Numbered from the stretch's first letter, positions 1 through 6,934 are shown. The stretch: 11,104 bases of DNA from DATDCY01 sp964513745 (GCA_964513745.1 CAZEOK010000102.1:1-11104); one strand, 5' to 3'. The notes: generated by a model not told the origin, from the letters alone. Made by a program: numbers and translations.

Positions 1-1547
1 GCGGTCACCGCCTCGTCCTGGCCGACGATGCGCTTGTGCAGCTCCTCCTCCATCCGCAGGAGCCGCTCGGTCTCGCGCTCCTCGATGCGGACAGTCGGGA
101 TGCCGGTCATCTTCGAGACGATGTAGGCGATGTCGTCCTCGCCGAGCACCGGCACGATCTCGTCCTGCTTCTTCTCCCAGATGGCGCGCTCGGCCTCCAG
201 TTCGGTCTTGAGCCGGCCCTCCGTGTCGCGCAGCCGCGCCGCCCTCTCGTAGTCCTGCAGCCGGATCGCGGTGACCTTGTCGGCGGTGACCGCCTCGATC
301 TCCTGCTCGCGGCGGCGCAGCTCGGGCGGCAGCGTGATCTCCTTGAGCCGAGCGCGCGAGCCGGCCTCGTCGATGACGTCGATGGCCTTGTCGGGCAGGT
401 GGCGGTCGGTGACGTAGCGGTCCGAGAGGCGGGCGGCGGAGAGCACGGCCTCGTCTGAAATGCGGATGTGGTGGTGCGCCTCGTAGCGCGACCTGAGCCC
501 CTGGATGATCTGCACCGTCTGCTCGACGGTCGGGGGCTGCACCAGGACCGTCTGGAAACGCCGCTCGAGCGCGCCGTCCTTCTCGATATGCTTGCGGTAC
601 TCGTTGAGCGTCGTCGCGCCGATGCACTGCAGCTCGCCGCGCGAGAGCGCCGGCTTGAGCATCGAGGAGGCGTCGATCGACCCCTCGGCGGCACCCGCGC
701 CGACGAGCGTGTGGATCTCGTCGATGAAGATCACGACGTTCGGGGTTTCAGTGATCTCCTTCATGATCGTCTTGAGCCGCTCCTCGAACTGGCCGCGGTA
801 CTTCGTCCCGGCGACCAGCGATCCGAGGTCGAGCTGCACGATGCGCTTGCCGAGCAGCGTCTTGGGCACCTGCCCGGCGACGATCCGCTGCGCCAGGCCC
901 TCAGCGATGGCGGTCTTGCCGACGCCCGGCTCCCCGATGAGCACGGGGTTGTTCTTGGTGCGGCGCGAGAGGATCTGGATGACGCGCTCGATCTCGTCGG
1001 CGCGGCCGATCACCGGGTCGAGCTTGGACTCCTTTGCGAGTTTGGTCAGGTCGCGCGAGAACTCGTTGAGCAGCGGCGTCTCCTTCTTCTCCTCCTTGGT
1101 CTTCGGGGAGGAGAGCTTGAGCATCGCGATCGTTTCCTTGCGCAGCAGCGAGAGGGAGATGCCGAAGCTCTTGAGCACCTGGGCGGCGATGCCGGAGTCC
1201 TCCTTGATCAGACCGAGCAGCAGGTGCTCGGTGCCGATATAGTTCTGGCCGAGCAGGCGCGCCTCCTCGACCGAGAGCTCGAGGACCTTCTTGGCTTGGG
1301 GCGAGAAGGGGATCTCGCCGAGGGTCAGGACGTTCTCGGTGGGGGGCATGCGCGCCACCAGCTCGGCTTCGAGCTGCTTCTGGGAGAACTCCATGCTCTG
1401 GAGCACCGTGACGGCGGTCCCGGTCCCCTCGCGGATGATGCCGAGCAGCAGGTGCTCGGTGCCCAGGTATTCGTGCTGGTATTTTTCGGCCTCGCCGCGC
1501 GCCAGGATGATGACCCGGCGGGCGCGCTCGGTAAAGCGTTCGAACAT
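1..1547 (-). CDS. clpC: ClpC-type AAA+ unfoldase, ATP-binding subunit of the Clp protease (5' part, 3' end outside window)
   Basis: Hexameric cytoplasmic unfoldase that feeds substrates to the ClpP peptidase. 515 codons are visible. Two Clp_N repeats lie in about residues 1-145, each carrying a GTEHLLLG signature. The first AAA+ module has Walker A GEPGVGKT at 205-212 and Walker B with D276-E277 (FIDEIH), followed by an ALERRFQ arginine-finger segment. A UVR motif around 423-458 (RLQDYERAARLRDTEG core) separates ClpC from ClpA and ClpB. The start of the second AAA+ module (MTGIPTVRIEE, then VGQDEAV) runs off the window, so about 300 residues, including the ClpP-docking loop, are missing. The ATG at 1545-1547 is chosen because it gives the standard MFERFTERAR start and has an AAGGAAA ribosome site just upstream. 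A sigma70-type promoter lies at 1577-1605; I see no CIRCE-like (HrcA) operator. The identification is firm. Confidence 0.96.
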   Translation of the reverse strand, partial: MFERFTERARRVIILARGEAEKYQHEYLGTEHLLLGIIREGTGTAVTVLQSMEFSQKQLEAELVARMPPTENVLTLGEIPFSPQAKKVLELSVEEARLLGQNYIGTEHLLLGLIKEDSGIAAQVLKSFGISLSLLRKETIAMLKLSSPKTKEEKKETPLLNEFSRDLTKLAKESKLDPVIGRADEIERVIQILSRRTKNNPVLIGEPGVGKTAIAEGLAQRIVAGQVPKTLLGKRIVQLDLGSLVAGTKYRGQFEERLKTIMKEITETPNVVIFIDEIHTLVGAGAAEGSIDASSMLKPALSRGELQCIGATTLNEYRKHIEKDGALERRFQTVLVQPPTVEQTVQIIQGLRSRYEAHHHIRISDEAVLSAARLSDRYVTDRHLPDKAIDVIDEAGSRARLKEITLPPELRRREQEIEAVTADKVTAIRLQDYERAARLRDTEGRLKTELEAERAIWEKKQDEIVPVLGEDDIAYIVSKMTGIPTVRIEERETERLLRMEEELHKRIVGQDEAVT

Positions 1548-1576
1548 GGCGTTTCCTTTCCGTTATGACTACTGTA

Positions 1577-1605
1577 AGTATCAGGAAAATCAGCCACTTT
1601 GTCAA
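1577..1605 (-). promoter_or_regulatory. Sigma70-type promoter of clpC
   Basis: On the minus strand TTGACA (1605-1600) is followed after exactly 17 bases by GATACT (1582-1577). That is a perfect -35 box and a good -10 box. Transcription should begin near 1570, giving a leader of about 23 bases that contains the AAGGAAA ribosome site (1552-1559) of clpC. On the plus strand this sequence overlaps the 5' flank of the TPR remnant. Confidence 0.8.
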
Positions 1606-1718
1606 TCTCGGCAGGCTGCGACCGTCCATCATCCACCTGGCCGCACCCCTCACTATGGATTAGGGGTCGCAGGGGGCGAAAAGTTCCCGCGAATCGCAAC
1701 TGCCTCCGCTGGAAGCGA

Positions 1719-1964
1719 CCGGCGCAGGCGGCGACGCACTTCCTGGAGGCCATCCGTATCAAACCGGGCCTTGTCGACCCCTACCTCACCCTCGGGGTGC
1801 TGCGGCACGGTCAAGGGCGGGTCGTCGAGGCGCTCGACAACCGCGGCACCGCGCTCGAGGCCCTGGGTCTGCGGGAGGGGGCGCTCGGCGCCTATCGCGA
1901 GGTCCTGCGCGTCGCGCCGGCGCACCCGGCAGCCCGGGATGGGGTCCCGGCCCTATCCCCTTGA
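1719..1964 (+). pseudogene. Decayed TPR-repeat protein remnant
   Basis: The frame running from about 1719 to the TGA at 1962-1964 reads as tetratricopeptide repeats. It starts with a half repeat ending FLEAIRIKP. A second repeat begins PYLTLGVLRHGQGRVVEAL but lacks its second helix and runs straight into a third, ALEALGLREGALGAYREVLRVAP. The open frame can be extended upstream only to a TTG at 1599, inside the oppositely directed clpC promoter. The extra 40 residues look nothing like TPR, and no ribosome site is seen. I therefore read this as the 3' end of a former TPR gene with a 5' truncation and an internal deletion of about half a repeat, not a working gene. A short TPR protein starting at TTG cannot be excluded. 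The rest of 1548-2058 holds the clpC promoter and nothing else I recognise. Confidence 0.5.
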
Positions 1965-2058
1965 TCGCCCCCCGAACTCGCGATTGACAACACCGGACGG
2001 GCTTAGGCACCATCACCGGACCGCGCCGCCGTGGCGCCGTCAGCGAAAGGAGCCGATC

Positions 2059-2961
2059 GTGACCTTCCAGGAGGTAATCCTCGCCCTTGAATCTTACTGG
2101 GCGCAGCGGGGCTGCGTCATTCACCAGCCCTTCGATGTCGAGGTCGGCGCGGGGACCTTTCACCCGGCGACCTTCCTGCGCTCGCTTGGTCCGGAGCCAT
2201 GGCGGACGGCCTACGTCCAGCCCTCGCGCAGGCCGACCGACGGGCGCTACGGCGAGAACCCGAACCGCCTGCAGCATTACTACCAGTACCAGGTGTTGAT
2301 CAAACCCTCGCCCCTGGACATCCAGGACCAGTACCTCGGCAGTCTCTATGCGCTCGGGATCGACCCAAAAGTACACGACATCCGTTTCGTGGAGGACGAC
2401 TGGGAGTCCCCGACGCTCGGCGCCTGGGGCCTCGGCTGGGAGGTCTGGCTCGACGGCATGGAGGTGACCCAGTTCACCTATTTTCAGCAGGCCGGCGGGA
2501 TCGACTGCAGGCCTGTGAGCGTGGAACTGACCTACGGTCTGGAGCGCCTCGCGATGTACCTGCAGGGGGTGGACAACGTCTACGATCTGGTCTGGGCCCC
2601 CGGCGTGCGTTATGGCGACGTCCACCACCGCCAGGAGGTCGAGGGATCGACCTACAATTTCAAGGAGAGCGACGCCGAGATGCTCTTCGCGCTGTTCGCG
2701 GCCTACGAGAAGGAGTGTCTCAAGCTGATCGGGAAGGGACTCGTCCAGCCGGGGTACGAGTACTGCCTGAAGTGCTCGCACGCCTTCAACCTGCTGGACG
2801 CCCGCGGCGCGATCAGCGTCACCGAGCGCACCGGGTACATCAAGCGGGTGCGGCGCCTGGCGCGCGTGAGCGCCGAGGCCTGGCTCAAGCTGCGGGAAAA
2901 CCTCGGTTTCCCGCTCCTGAAGGACCTCAGGGACCGCACTCCTTTCATGGTGGCGAAATGA
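2059..2961 (+). CDS. glyQ: Glycyl-tRNA synthetase alpha subunit
   Basis: Catalytic subunit of the bacterial alpha2-beta2 glycyl-tRNA synthetase, which charges tRNA-Gly with glycine using ATP. The protein is 300 residues, close to the family norm of about 300. The class II synthetase core is plain: the motif 2 region AYVQPSRRPTDGRYGENPNR (51-70), the family block WESPTLGAWGLGWEVWLDG (115-133), and the motif 3 segment ELTYGLERLAMYL from residue 156. The GTG at 2059 is chosen because AAAGGAG (2046-2052) sits 6 bases upstream and the product begins with the usual TFQEVILALESYW. It overlaps glyS by ATGA, so the two subunits are translationally coupled and made together. No T-box leader is recognisable upstream, and only a weak TTGACA at 1984 suggests a promoter. 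Confidence 0.97.
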   Translation: MTFQEVILALESYWAQRGCVIHQPFDVEVGAGTFHPATFLRSLGPEPWRTAYVQPSRRPTDGRYGENPNRLQHYYQYQVLIKPSPLDIQDQYLGSLYALGIDPKVHDIRFVEDDWESPTLGAWGLGWEVWLDGMEVTQFTYFQQAGGIDCRPVSVELTYGLERLAMYLQGVDNVYDLVWAPGVRYGDVHHRQEVEGSTYNFKESDAEMLFALFAAYEKECLKLIGKGLVQPGYEYCLKCSHAFNLLDARGAISVTERTGYIKRVRRLARVSAEAWLKLRENLGFPLLKDLRDRTPFMVAK

Positions 2962-5042
2962 CGGCCGCGACCCCGACCCTGGACCTGCTGCTCGAAATCG
3001 GCACCGAAGAGATTCCGGCCCGCTTCATCCCCCGCGCGCTGGACGACCTGGCCGCCGCGGCCCGCGCGGCGCTTGTCGCCAGGCGTCTCACCCACGGCGA
3101 GGTGTCGACCTTCGGCACCCCCCGCCGCCTGGTACTGGAGGTTCGCGGCATCGCGGCGCAGCAGCCCGACCTGGCCAGCGAGGTCACCGGCCCGCCAAAG
3201 AAGGCCGCCTACGGGCCCGACGGCGCGTTGACGAAGGCCGGTGAGGGTTTTGCGAAAGGGCAGGGGGTCGACCCGAAGGACCTTTTCGTCAAGGAGACGG
3301 CCAAGGGCGAGTATCTCGCCGCGATCCGGCGCGAGGCCGGCCGATCCGCTGCGGAAATCCTGAGCGAGGAGGTCCCCGGTTGGATCCTCGGACTGCGCTT
3401 CCAGAAGTCGATGCGCTGGGGCGGCGGCGAGCTGCGTTTCGTGCGGCCGCTGCACTGGGTGCTGGCGCTGCTCGGGGGCAAGGTCCTGGCGTTCGACCTC
3501 GAAGGGCTGAAGAGCGGCAACCGCTCGCGCGGCCACCGCTTCCTCGCCCCGGAGGAGTTCGAGGTGAGCGACATGGCCGACTACCTCGTCAAGATCCGCG
3601 CCGCCAGAGTGATGGTCGACCCGGCCGAGCGGCGCGACTCGATCCGCCGGCAGGTCGAGGAGGCGGGGCGAGCCAGGGGCGGCACGGTTGTCGTCGACGC
3701 GGAGCTGCTCGAGCACGTGACGAACCTCGTCGAGTGGCCGGTGGCGGTCTGCGGCGGCTTCGAACCGGAGTTTCTCGCGGTGCCCGCCGAGGTGCTCGTC
3801 ACCGCGATGAAGGCGCACCAGAAGTACTTCACCGTCGTGGACGCCGCGGGCAGGCTCCTGCCCTGGTTCGTCACGATTTCGAACATGCAGGCCGCCGACA
3901 TGGTCCTGATTCGCGCGGGCAACGAGCGGGTGCTGCGCGCCCGGCTCTCCGACGCGCGCTTCTTCTGGGAGGAAGACCTCAAGACCCCGTTGCGCGGACG
4001 CGTCTCCGGGCTCGGCAGCGTGGTGTACCAGGAGAAGCTCGGTTCGTACCTCGAGAAGGTCGAGCGCGTCACGGAGCTGGCGCGCTGGCTCGCCCGGGAG
4101 GCCGGCGGTGTTTCCGAGGACGACGCCGAGCGCGCGGCATTCCTCTCCAAGGCCGATCTGGTGACCGGCATGGTCGGCGAATTCCCCGAGCTGCAGGGCG
4201 TGATGGGGCGCTACTATGCGCTGCATGCCGGCGAGAAGCCCGCCGTGGCCGAGGCGCTGCTCGAGGCTTACCTGCCGCGGTATGCCGGAGACGCGTTGCC
4301 GGGGACCGGTCTTGGCGCTATCCTCTCGGCCGCCGACCGGATGGACACGATTTGCGGGATTTTCGGCATCGGCATGGCGCCGACCGGATCGGAGGATCCG
4401 CACGCGCTGCGCCGTCACACCCTGGCGGTGGTCAACATCCTGGCCGAGCGCGCCTGGCCGATTCACCTCTACAGCTTCGTCGAGTTTGCGATCCTCACGC
4501 TGGCCGGCAAGCACACCAGCCCGTCGGGACGGCTGAGGGCGGACGTGCTGGAGTTCTTCCGGGGGCGCATCGAGAACCAGCACACCGCCGCCGGCGCCCC
4601 GGTGGACGTGGTCCGCGCGGTGCTTGCCGCCGGCTTCGACAGGGTCCCCGAGGTCGGGCGGCGCATCGCGGCTCTCGACGAGATGCGCCGGCGCGAGGAT
4701 TTTGCCGCGCTCGCGGTGACGTTCAAGCGCGTGGCCAACATCGTCCCGCCGCAGTTCGAGGGCGGGATCGATGCCGACCTCTGCAGGGAACCCGTGGAGC
4801 GCGAGCTCGCCGGCGCCGTGGCGGCCGTGCGGGCCGACGTCGACGCGCTTGTCGGGGGGCGTGACTACATCGGCGCGTTGCGCAGGATCGCCGAGTTGCG
4901 GCCGATCGTGGACCGCTTCTTCGACGGCGTCATGGTGATGGCGGAGGACCCGAAGGTGCGCGCCAATCGTCTGTCGCTGCTGGCGGCGGTGCAGTCGCTC
5001 TTCGCCGACCTCGCGGATTTCCGACAGATCGGGGCCGGTTAG
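2958..5042 (+). CDS. glyS: Glycyl-tRNA synthetase beta subunit
   Basis: Beta subunit of the tetrameric glycyl-tRNA synthetase, responsible for recognising tRNA-Gly. It has 694 residues, against roughly 690 in E. coli. Conserved family blocks appear in order: LLLEIGTEEIPARF (10-23), MKAHQKYF (284-291), GNERVLRARLSDARFF (321-336), GRYYALHAGE (from 417), and DRMDTICGIFGIGMAPTGS followed by DPHALRR (460 to about 486). A C-terminal helical segment of about 100 residues matches the DALR-type anticodon-binding region. The ATG at 2958 overlaps the TGA of glyQ, which fixes the start. No convincing intrinsic terminator follows: the GC-rich hairpins between 5080 and 5125 lack a T tract. The gene is intact, with no frameshift seen. 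Confidence 0.97.
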   Translation: MTAATPTLDLLLEIGTEEIPARFIPRALDDLAAAARAALVARRLTHGEVSTFGTPRRLVLEVRGIAAQQPDLASEVTGPPKKAAYGPDGALTKAGEGFAKGQGVDPKDLFVKETAKGEYLAAIRREAGRSAAEILSEEVPGWILGLRFQKSMRWGGGELRFVRPLHWVLALLGGKVLAFDLEGLKSGNRSRGHRFLAPEEFEVSDMADYLVKIRAARVMVDPAERRDSIRRQVEEAGRARGGTVVVDAELLEHVTNLVEWPVAVCGGFEPEFLAVPAEVLVTAMKAHQKYFTVVDAAGRLLPWFVTISNMQAADMVLIRAGNERVLRARLSDARFFWEEDLKTPLRGRVSGLGSVVYQEKLGSYLEKVERVTELARWLAREAGGVSEDDAERAAFLSKADLVTGMVGEFPELQGVMGRYYALHAGEKPAVAEALLEAYLPRYAGDALPGTGLGAILSAADRMDTICGIFGIGMAPTGSEDPHALRRHTLAVVNILAERAWPIHLYSFVEFAILTLAGKHTSPSGRLRADVLEFFRGRIENQHTAAGAPVDVVRAVLAAGFDRVPEVGRRIAALDEMRRREDFAALAVTFKRVANIVPPQFEGGIDADLCREPVERELAGAVAAVRADVDALVGGRDYIGALRRIAELRPIVDRFFDGVMVMAEDPKVRANRLSLLAAVQSLFADLADFRQIGAG

Positions 5043-5054
5043 GGGACGGTCGCG

Positions 5055-5225
5055 GTGAAGGAATGTATCCGCGCGCGCGAGGCGGCGGGGGGCCGCAGCG
5101 CCAGGACCCCGCAGCCTGAACGGGAAGACAGATATGCATATCTCGTGAGGAGGGCTCTCCCGCAATGTTGGACGGTTTGCGGTGAAACGAATTCGCCTCG
5201 CGTCTATCCAATGCACCAAGAATGA
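5055..5225 (+). CDS. Doubtful small ORF, 56 aa, unknown
   Basis: GTG at 5055 opens a 57-codon frame ending in TGA at 5223-5225, 12 bases after glyS. An AGGGG at 5041-5045 could act as a ribosome site 9 bases upstream. The product is basic, has three cysteines, and belongs to no family I know. Its codon use in the second half (TAT, GCA, ACG, AAT) is unlike that of its GC-rich neighbours, and the 14-bp palindrome at 5130-5143 lies inside it. It is more likely spacer sequence, or the decayed 3' flank of something lost, than a gene. Confidence 0.15.
   Translation: MKECIRAREAAGGRSARTPQPEREDRYAYLVRRALPQCWTVCGETNSPRVYPMHQE
5130..5143. repeat. 14-bp perfect AT-rich palindrome
   Basis: AGATATGCATATCT reads identically on both strands and is strikingly AT-rich in a GC-rich region. 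It lies in the spacer between glyS and the SlyD-type FKBP gene, about 190 bases before that gene's start. It has the size and symmetry of a site for a dimeric DNA-binding protein, but no function is shown. Confidence 0.5.
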
Positions 5226-5278
5226 GTCTATCGGCGCTTCGCTCGTGCTATCGCGGCGAAGTCGACACGCTGGAGCGG

Positions 5279-5317
5279 ATGTTCCGGACTTCAGCGGGTG
5301 CTATGGTTTCGGAACAT
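5279..5317 (+). promoter_or_regulatory. Inverted repeat enclosing a likely extended -10 promoter of the SlyD-type gene
   Basis: ATGTTCCG (5279-5286) and its exact complement CGGAACAT (5310-5317) enclose an extended -10 element, TG-C-TATGGT (TATGGT at 5302-5307). No good -35 box is present, as is common with extended -10 promoters. Transcription would start near 5314, about 17 bases before the ATG at 5331, leaving room for the GGGAG ribosome site. If transcription starts further upstream, the arms plus one more A-T pair and one G-T wobble could fold a 10-bp hairpin just ahead of the ribosome site. Confidence 0.4.
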
Positions 5318-5330
5318 GATGGGAGTGAAC

Positions 5331-5891
5331 ATGAAGATCGCCGACAAGAATTTCGTCGCCATCGATTACCGGCTGACCCTTGATTCCGGGGAGGAGTTCG
5401 ACCGCTCCACGGAGGGGTCGCCCCTGGGTTTCGTCACCGGCACCGGGAGCATCATCCCGGGGCTGGACAAGGCGCTCATCGGCAGGAGCGTCGGAGACAG
5501 CTTCAAGGTGACCATCGAGCCCGAAGCGGCCTACGGGCCGGTGCAGAAGGATCTCCTCCAGGCGATTCCCCGGGATCGCTTCCCGGGCGCCGTCGAGATC
5601 ACGCCCGGGATGCAGTTCCACGCCCGGGGTCCCCGCGGCCCTGTCGCGCTGATCGTTGTTTCTGCCGACAAGGAATACGTCAACGTCGACCTCAACCATC
5701 CGCTGGCCGGCAAGCGGCTGACATTCGACGTTACGATCAACGAGGTCCGTGAACCGCTGCCCCACGAGATCCCGTCCGCCTCATCGGAGTGCGGTTGCGG
5801 ACCGCAGGAGCAGAGCGCGTGTGGTTGCGGGCCCGGGGGTTCTGGCGGCGGATGCGGCTCGGGATCAGCCGGCGGATGCGGTTGCGGTTGA
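5331..5891 (+). CDS. SlyD-type FKBP peptidyl-prolyl isomerase with cysteine-rich metal-binding-like tail
   Basis: Cytoplasmic cis-trans prolyl isomerase and chaperone of the SlyD subgroup of FKBPs, 186 residues with no signal peptide. The split FKBP domain begins MKIADKNFVAIDYRL, with the FDRS active-site segment near 23-26 and IIPGLDKAL at 41-49. The inserted chaperone (IF) domain runs from about 66 (EAAYGPVQKDLLQAIP) to about 125, and the last FKBP strand reads NHPLAGKRLTFDVTINEVRE. Residues 153-186 are almost only Gly, Ser and Cys, with seven cysteines at 154, 156, 164, 166, 175, 183 and 185. This takes the place of the His/Cys-rich nickel-binding tail of E. coli SlyD, so metal binding is a reasonable inference. 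ATG 5331 is preferred over 5298 and 5316 because GGGAG lies 5 bases upstream and the FKBP domain starts there. A strong terminator follows. Confidence 0.9.
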   Translation: MKIADKNFVAIDYRLTLDSGEEFDRSTEGSPLGFVTGTGSIIPGLDKALIGRSVGDSFKVTIEPEAAYGPVQKDLLQAIPRDRFPGAVEITPGMQFHARGPRGPVALIVVSADKEYVNVDLNHPLAGKRLTFDVTINEVREPLPHEIPSASSECGCGPQEQSACGCGPGGSGGGCGSGSAGGCGCG

Positions 5892-5929
5892 TCCGGCGGC
5901 TCAGTCGGGAAAGAGTTCATCCGACCATC

Positions 5930-5969
5930 AGCCCCGCCACCCCGGCATTCCGGGGGGCGGGGCTTTATT
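5930..5969 (+). terminator. Strong rho-independent terminator
   Basis: The left arm (5930-5945) and right arm (5950-5964) form a 15-bp, almost all G-C stem with a single bulged A (5939) and a CATT loop. TTTATT follows (5964-5969). It closes the SlyD-type gene, 38 bases after its stop. The convergent FKBP gene on the minus strand ends at 6000, so the same hairpin lies just beyond its stop too; in that direction no T tract follows, so termination there would be weaker. Confidence 0.9.
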
Positions 5970-5999
5970 ATGTGCGCTGCTTTCGGCTCGGGCCGGCGA

Positions 6000-6746
6000 T
6001 CACGGGTGGCCGGGGGAAGAGCCGGTCGGCTTGCCGCCGGGCATGGCCCCGGGGGGCATCGGCGTCGATGCGGGGGGGGGCTCGATGCCGAGCAGCTCGA
6101 CTTCGAAGAGCAGCGCGGCGCCGGGCTTGATCTTCGGCGGCGCCCCGCGGTCGCCGTAGGCGATGGACGAGGGGCACGCCAGCCTGGCCTTGCCGCCGAC
6201 CTTCATCTTCTGAACGCCCTCGGACCAGCAGGCGATCACCCGGTTCAGCGGGAAGCTCGCCGGCTGCCCGCGATCGATCGAGCTGTCGAAGACCGAGCCG
6301 TCGCGGAGCGACCCCTTGTAGTGCACTTTCACCAGGTCGGTGGCCTTCGGGGAAGCGCCGTTTCCTTCCTTGATCGGGATGTAAATCAGGCCGGATGCTG
6401 CTTTTTCTGCGCCTTTTTCCTTGGCGATCTTCTCGAGAAAGGCGTCGGAATCCTTCTTCTCGACTTCGGCGGCAGCCGAGGCACGCTGCTGGGCGAGCTT
6501 GTTGACCGACGCGCTGTACTGGCCGAAATCAACCTTCGGCGATCCAGCAATCCCGTCGCGCAGGCCCGCGACCACGAGGTCGATTTCGGCGGGCGTCAGG
6601 CTGAACGCCGACAGGGACTTGGCGATGTTCAAACCAAGTGCGTAGACGGTTTTCTGGTCCTCGGTTTTCAACTCCGGCCCCGCGGCCGAGGCCGGGTGCG
6701 CGATGAGCAGCGAGATGACGATAGCAATGGTACCAAATGCCCGCAT
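6000..6746 (-). CDS. Secreted Mip/FkpA-type FKBP peptidyl-prolyl isomerase
   Basis: Periplasmic prolyl isomerase that assists folding of exported proteins, 248 residues. It begins with a signal peptide (MRAFGTIAIVISLLIAHPASA, likely cut after residue 21). An alpha-helical FKBP_N region (about 25-118) follows, of the kind that dimerises in Mip and FkpA, then the catalytic FKBP_C domain (about 119-222). Active-site positions are visible: Y143, F153-D154, V169-I171, W174, Y197 and F214. The Gly usual before the Trp is Cys here (C173), and a second Cys is at 191; I recall related FKBPs with the same pair. A proline-rich tail of about 25 residues ends the protein. The ATG at 6744-6746 is chosen for the signal peptide and the GGGAGGA ribosome site (6755-6761) 8 bases upstream; longer in-frame starts add residues with no export signal. 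The gene runs towards the SlyD-type gene and away from the DHH gene. Confidence 0.92.
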   Translation of the reverse strand: MRAFGTIAIVISLLIAHPASAAGPELKTEDQKTVYALGLNIAKSLSAFSLTPAEIDLVVAGLRDGIAGSPKVDFGQYSASVNKLAQQRASAAAEVEKKDSDAFLEKIAKEKGAEKAASGLIYIPIKEGNGASPKATDLVKVHYKGSLRDGSVFDSSIDRGQPASFPLNRVIACWSEGVQKMKVGGKARLACPSSIAYGDRGAPPKIKPGAALLFEVELLGIEPPPASTPMPPGAMPGGKPTGSSPGHP

Positions 6747-6934
6747 GTCGGTGATCCTCCCGTGGCTGGTTACTCGACCCATTGCCCGCATGCTAGCATT
6801 CCGTGCCCGATTCGCACAAGCGAAGCGGCCAACGGCGCCGGGGTTGTGATACCTTGGTACGGCGACACGGCGCGGGGAGGTGCATTCCCTCAGGCGAGTG
6901 TCGATGACCCGCGACATCAGAGGAAGGGGAGGGC

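Noticed and set aside
468..1568. 366-codon open frame on the plus strand opposite clpC
   Set aside because: Its product is low-complexity Leu/Arg/Asp text, the mirror of ClpC codons; ClpC motifs on the other strand are complete.
1984..2013. TTGACA upstream of glyQ as a promoter
   Set aside because: The -35 box is perfect but the best -10 at 17-18 bases (CACCAT) matches only three positions; not strong enough to list.
1965..2058. T-box or riboswitch leader for glyQS
   Set aside because: The spacer is short, lacks a T-box-like motif and any terminator/antiterminator pair, and has a normal ribosome site.
2703..5219. 838-codon open frame on the minus strand opposite glyS
   Set aside because: It is a high-GC shadow: the plus strand holds intact, fully conserved GlyQ/GlyS motifs, and the minus-strand product is Arg/His/Gly-rich with no family signature.
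5237..5261. CTTCGC/GCGAAG hairpin as a glyS terminator
   Set aside because: The stem is only 6 bp with a 13-base loop, nearly 200 bases after glyS, and no T tract follows.
6790..6799. 10-bp palindrome ATGCTAGCAT between the divergent FKBP and DHH genes
   Set aside because: About ten perfect 10-bp palindromes are expected by chance in a window this size. A weak -10-like TAGCAT lies within it, but its -35 partner (TTGTGC) is poor.
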